A stretch of 6,318 nucleotides of DNA, taken from assembly GCA_019414345.1 (NCBI GenBank), contig DXMF01000050.1:1-6318 (forward strand), given 5' to 3'. The stretch is from Collinsella sp. GTDB taxonomy: Bacteria > Actinomycetota > Coriobacteriia > Coriobacteriales > Coriobacteriaceae. The position numbers were made by a program, and so were the translations under genes. The notes beneath the pieces were generated by a model. That model was given only the letters and a program-made list of their open reading frames with translations. It did no database searches and was not told the DNA's origin. Shown piece by piece: positions 5,500 to 6,318 of this stretch (position 1 is its first letter; every line of letters begins with the position of its first letter).

Positions 5500-6267
5500 A
5501 AATAGAACGGCAACGTCAATGACCAGGCAAAGACAGACACTATGACCCAATCCAGGGGCACGGAAACGACAGGAGCCCCCGCTCGTGACCGCGGGTCGGG
5601 GCTGCGACAATGTTGTTGAAGTGCCAGAGGCGCAGCCGCGCCGCAACGAGGTTGGGAGGCTCCCGTGCCTAGATATTCTACCGCCTTCGGAATGGACGTA
5701 CACCTCAGGTCCACCACCGTCTGCGCGCTCGACGCGGAGACGGGCGAGGCCGTGACGAGGAGGTTCCGCGGCAACCCGTGGGGCGAGGTCGCGGAGTGGA
5801 TGTCGGGCTTCCCCGGCCCGTCTCTCGCCGCCTACGAGAGCGGCTACCTCGGCTTCGCCCCGCAGAGGGAGCTCTCCGGGCTCGGCGTCGACTGCGTCGT
5901 CGCGGCCGTCTCCAAGGTCCCGAGGTCGGCGGCCGACCTCTCGTCCAAGAACGACCGCAACGACGCGGCCAGGATGGCCAAGGCGATACTGTCGCACGAC
6001 ATCTCCCCGGTATGGGTGCCGTCCCCCGAGATCGAGGGGCTCAGGGACCTCGCCGGGGCCCACGACGCGGCGACCGCGAGGCTCGCGGCGGCGAAGCAGC
6101 GGCTCCTGGCGTTCCTGGCCCGCCGCGGCTACGCCTACGGCGGCACGACGCCGGCCGGCAACCCCCGGAGGTACTGGACGTACGGCTTCCTCAGGTGGCT
6201 CGACGGCATACACCCCGCCGACGACGGCGGCATCCGGGCGCTTGCGGCGCTGAGGAACGAGGTCTGT
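5500..6267 (+). mobile_element. IS110-family insertion sequence remnant
   Basis: This block contains a non-coding leader and the 5' half of an IS110 transposase gene. The right boundary is where transposase similarity and GC-rich sequence both stop, near 6264-6267. The left boundary is not defined: IS110 elements usually lack terminal inverted repeats and target duplications, so 5500 is an estimate from the loss of the more AT-rich yigZ upstream sequence. The 3' half of the transposase and the right end are missing from the window, either deleted or displaced beyond the edge by a further insertion. Confidence 0.6.
5544..5664 (+). other. Structured IS110 leader, possible bridge-RNA region
   Basis: This non-coding stretch ahead of the transposase is dense in complementary segments. 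GGGGC (5555-5559) can pair with GCCCC (5575-5579), which can instead pair with GGGGC (5598-5602) as AGCCCC/GGGGCT. GACCC (5544-5548) can pair with GGGTC (5593-5597). A 5-bp stem GGCGC/GCGCC (5629-5633 with 5638-5642) has a 4-base loop, flanked by GTTG and CAAC. IS110-group elements encode their bridge RNA in the upstream non-coding end, which fits this position. No donor or target guide loop was identified, so this is a positional and structural inference only. A weak possible promoter, ATGACC and TATGAC with a 16-base spacer, lies at 5519-5546. Confidence 0.3.
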
Positions 6268-6270
6268 TAG
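5665..6270 (+). pseudogene. Truncated IS110-family transposase (N-terminal DEDD domain only)
   Basis: The N-terminal half of an IS110 recombinase, 201 residues where full-length relatives are roughly 340-400. The RuvC-like DEDD domain is recognisable: GMDVH with Asp11, AAYESGYLGF with Glu58, and SSKNDRNDAARMAKAI with Asp97 and Asp100. A helical region follows (about 125-155). The C-terminal Transposase_20 domain, which carries the catalytic serine, is absent, so the product should be inactive for recombination. The start is GTG 5665, with GGGAGG 5 bases upstream; this site lies inside the small palindrome GGGAGGCTCCC (5654-5664). Similarity appears to end near residue 200 (ALRNEV), and one more codon (TGT) precedes a TAG that lies in unrelated AT-rich DNA. 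Codon use is unlike its neighbours, with many AGG arginine codons and extreme GC at third positions, consistent with horizontal acquisition. If an element is inserted at 6265, the rest of the gene may lie past the window edge. Confidence 0.85.
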
Positions 6271-6280
6271 CGTCAATATA

Positions 6281-6312
6281 TTTTTCACCATTTTCACCAA
6301 CGTATTTTCGCC
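6281..6312. repeat. Three short repeats in the AT-rich right edge
   Basis: Three copies of a 9-base motif, TTTTTCACC (6281-6289), ATTTTCACC (6290-6298) and ATTTTCGCC (6304-6312), read GGYGAAAAW on the minus strand. The first two are directly abutting and the third is offset by five bases. They sit in the AT-rich segment after the truncated transposase. No gene can be assigned to 6271-6318; the repeats might be a protein-binding cluster or the end of another element. Confidence 0.45.
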
Positions 6313-6318
6313 AATCGC

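Noticed and set aside
5134..6300. A 388-codon open frame on the minus strand opposite the IS110 gene
   Set aside because: It is a product of the very GC-rich transposase sequence read antisense, overlaps yigZ as well, is rich in low-complexity Arg/Pro/Gly, and resembles no family. The plus-strand frame carries real IS110 motifs.
1..6318. CRISPR array, tRNA or rRNA gene
   Set aside because: No regularly spaced repeat array, no cloverleaf-compatible segment and no rRNA-like sequence was seen on either strand.

Overview
The window looks like chromosomal DNA of a high-GC anaerobic gut actinobacterium of the class Coriobacteriia, most likely Collinsella or a close relative. This is inferred from the GC-rich codons, the mix of housekeeping and accessory genes, the strong purine-rich ribosome binding sites, and the style of the proteins. 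No rRNA or other marker gene is present, so the genus is a judgement, not a proof.

Layout. Four genes run leftward on the minus strand from 4041 down to 109: metY (O-acetylhomoserine sulfhydrylase, 2758-4041), an MFS transporter of drug-exporter type (1309-2613), xpt (xanthine phosphoribosyltransferase, 573-1151) and a small GGQ release-factor-like protein (109-489). They are not a tight operon. Hairpin-plus-T-run terminators separate metY from the MFS gene and xpt from the release-factor-like gene. A candidate promoter precedes xpt and another precedes metY. Divergent from metY, across a 230-base intergenic region, is a plus-strand gene for a C_GCAxxG_C_C cysteine-motif protein (4272-4718). 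It converges on a minus-strand yigZ/IMPACT-family gene (4787-5422), and the two stops share a hairpin that can act as a terminator.

The right end is a mobile-element remnant. A plus-strand IS110-family transposase (5665-6270) keeps its N-terminal DEDD catalytic domain but stops abruptly after about 200 residues. Its DNA differs from its neighbours: very GC-rich, with many AGG arginine codons. It then changes within a few bases into an AT-rich stretch carrying a short repeated motif that runs to the window edge. The GC-rich, hairpin-rich non-coding DNA just before the transposase is where an IS110-group element would encode its bridge RNA, so it is flagged as a candidate remnant.

Functions are mostly general: purine salvage (xpt), sulfur amino-acid synthesis (metY), export (MFS), probable ribosome rescue (GGQ protein) and mobile DNA. 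I see no clearly new multi-gene system. The most interesting signals are the IS110 leader, the abrupt junction at 6265, a perfect 31-base palindrome at 515-545 with a decayed half-copy on the other side of the release-factor gene, and a strong hairpin with two possible starts ahead of the cysteine-motif gene. No gap exceeds 300 bases.
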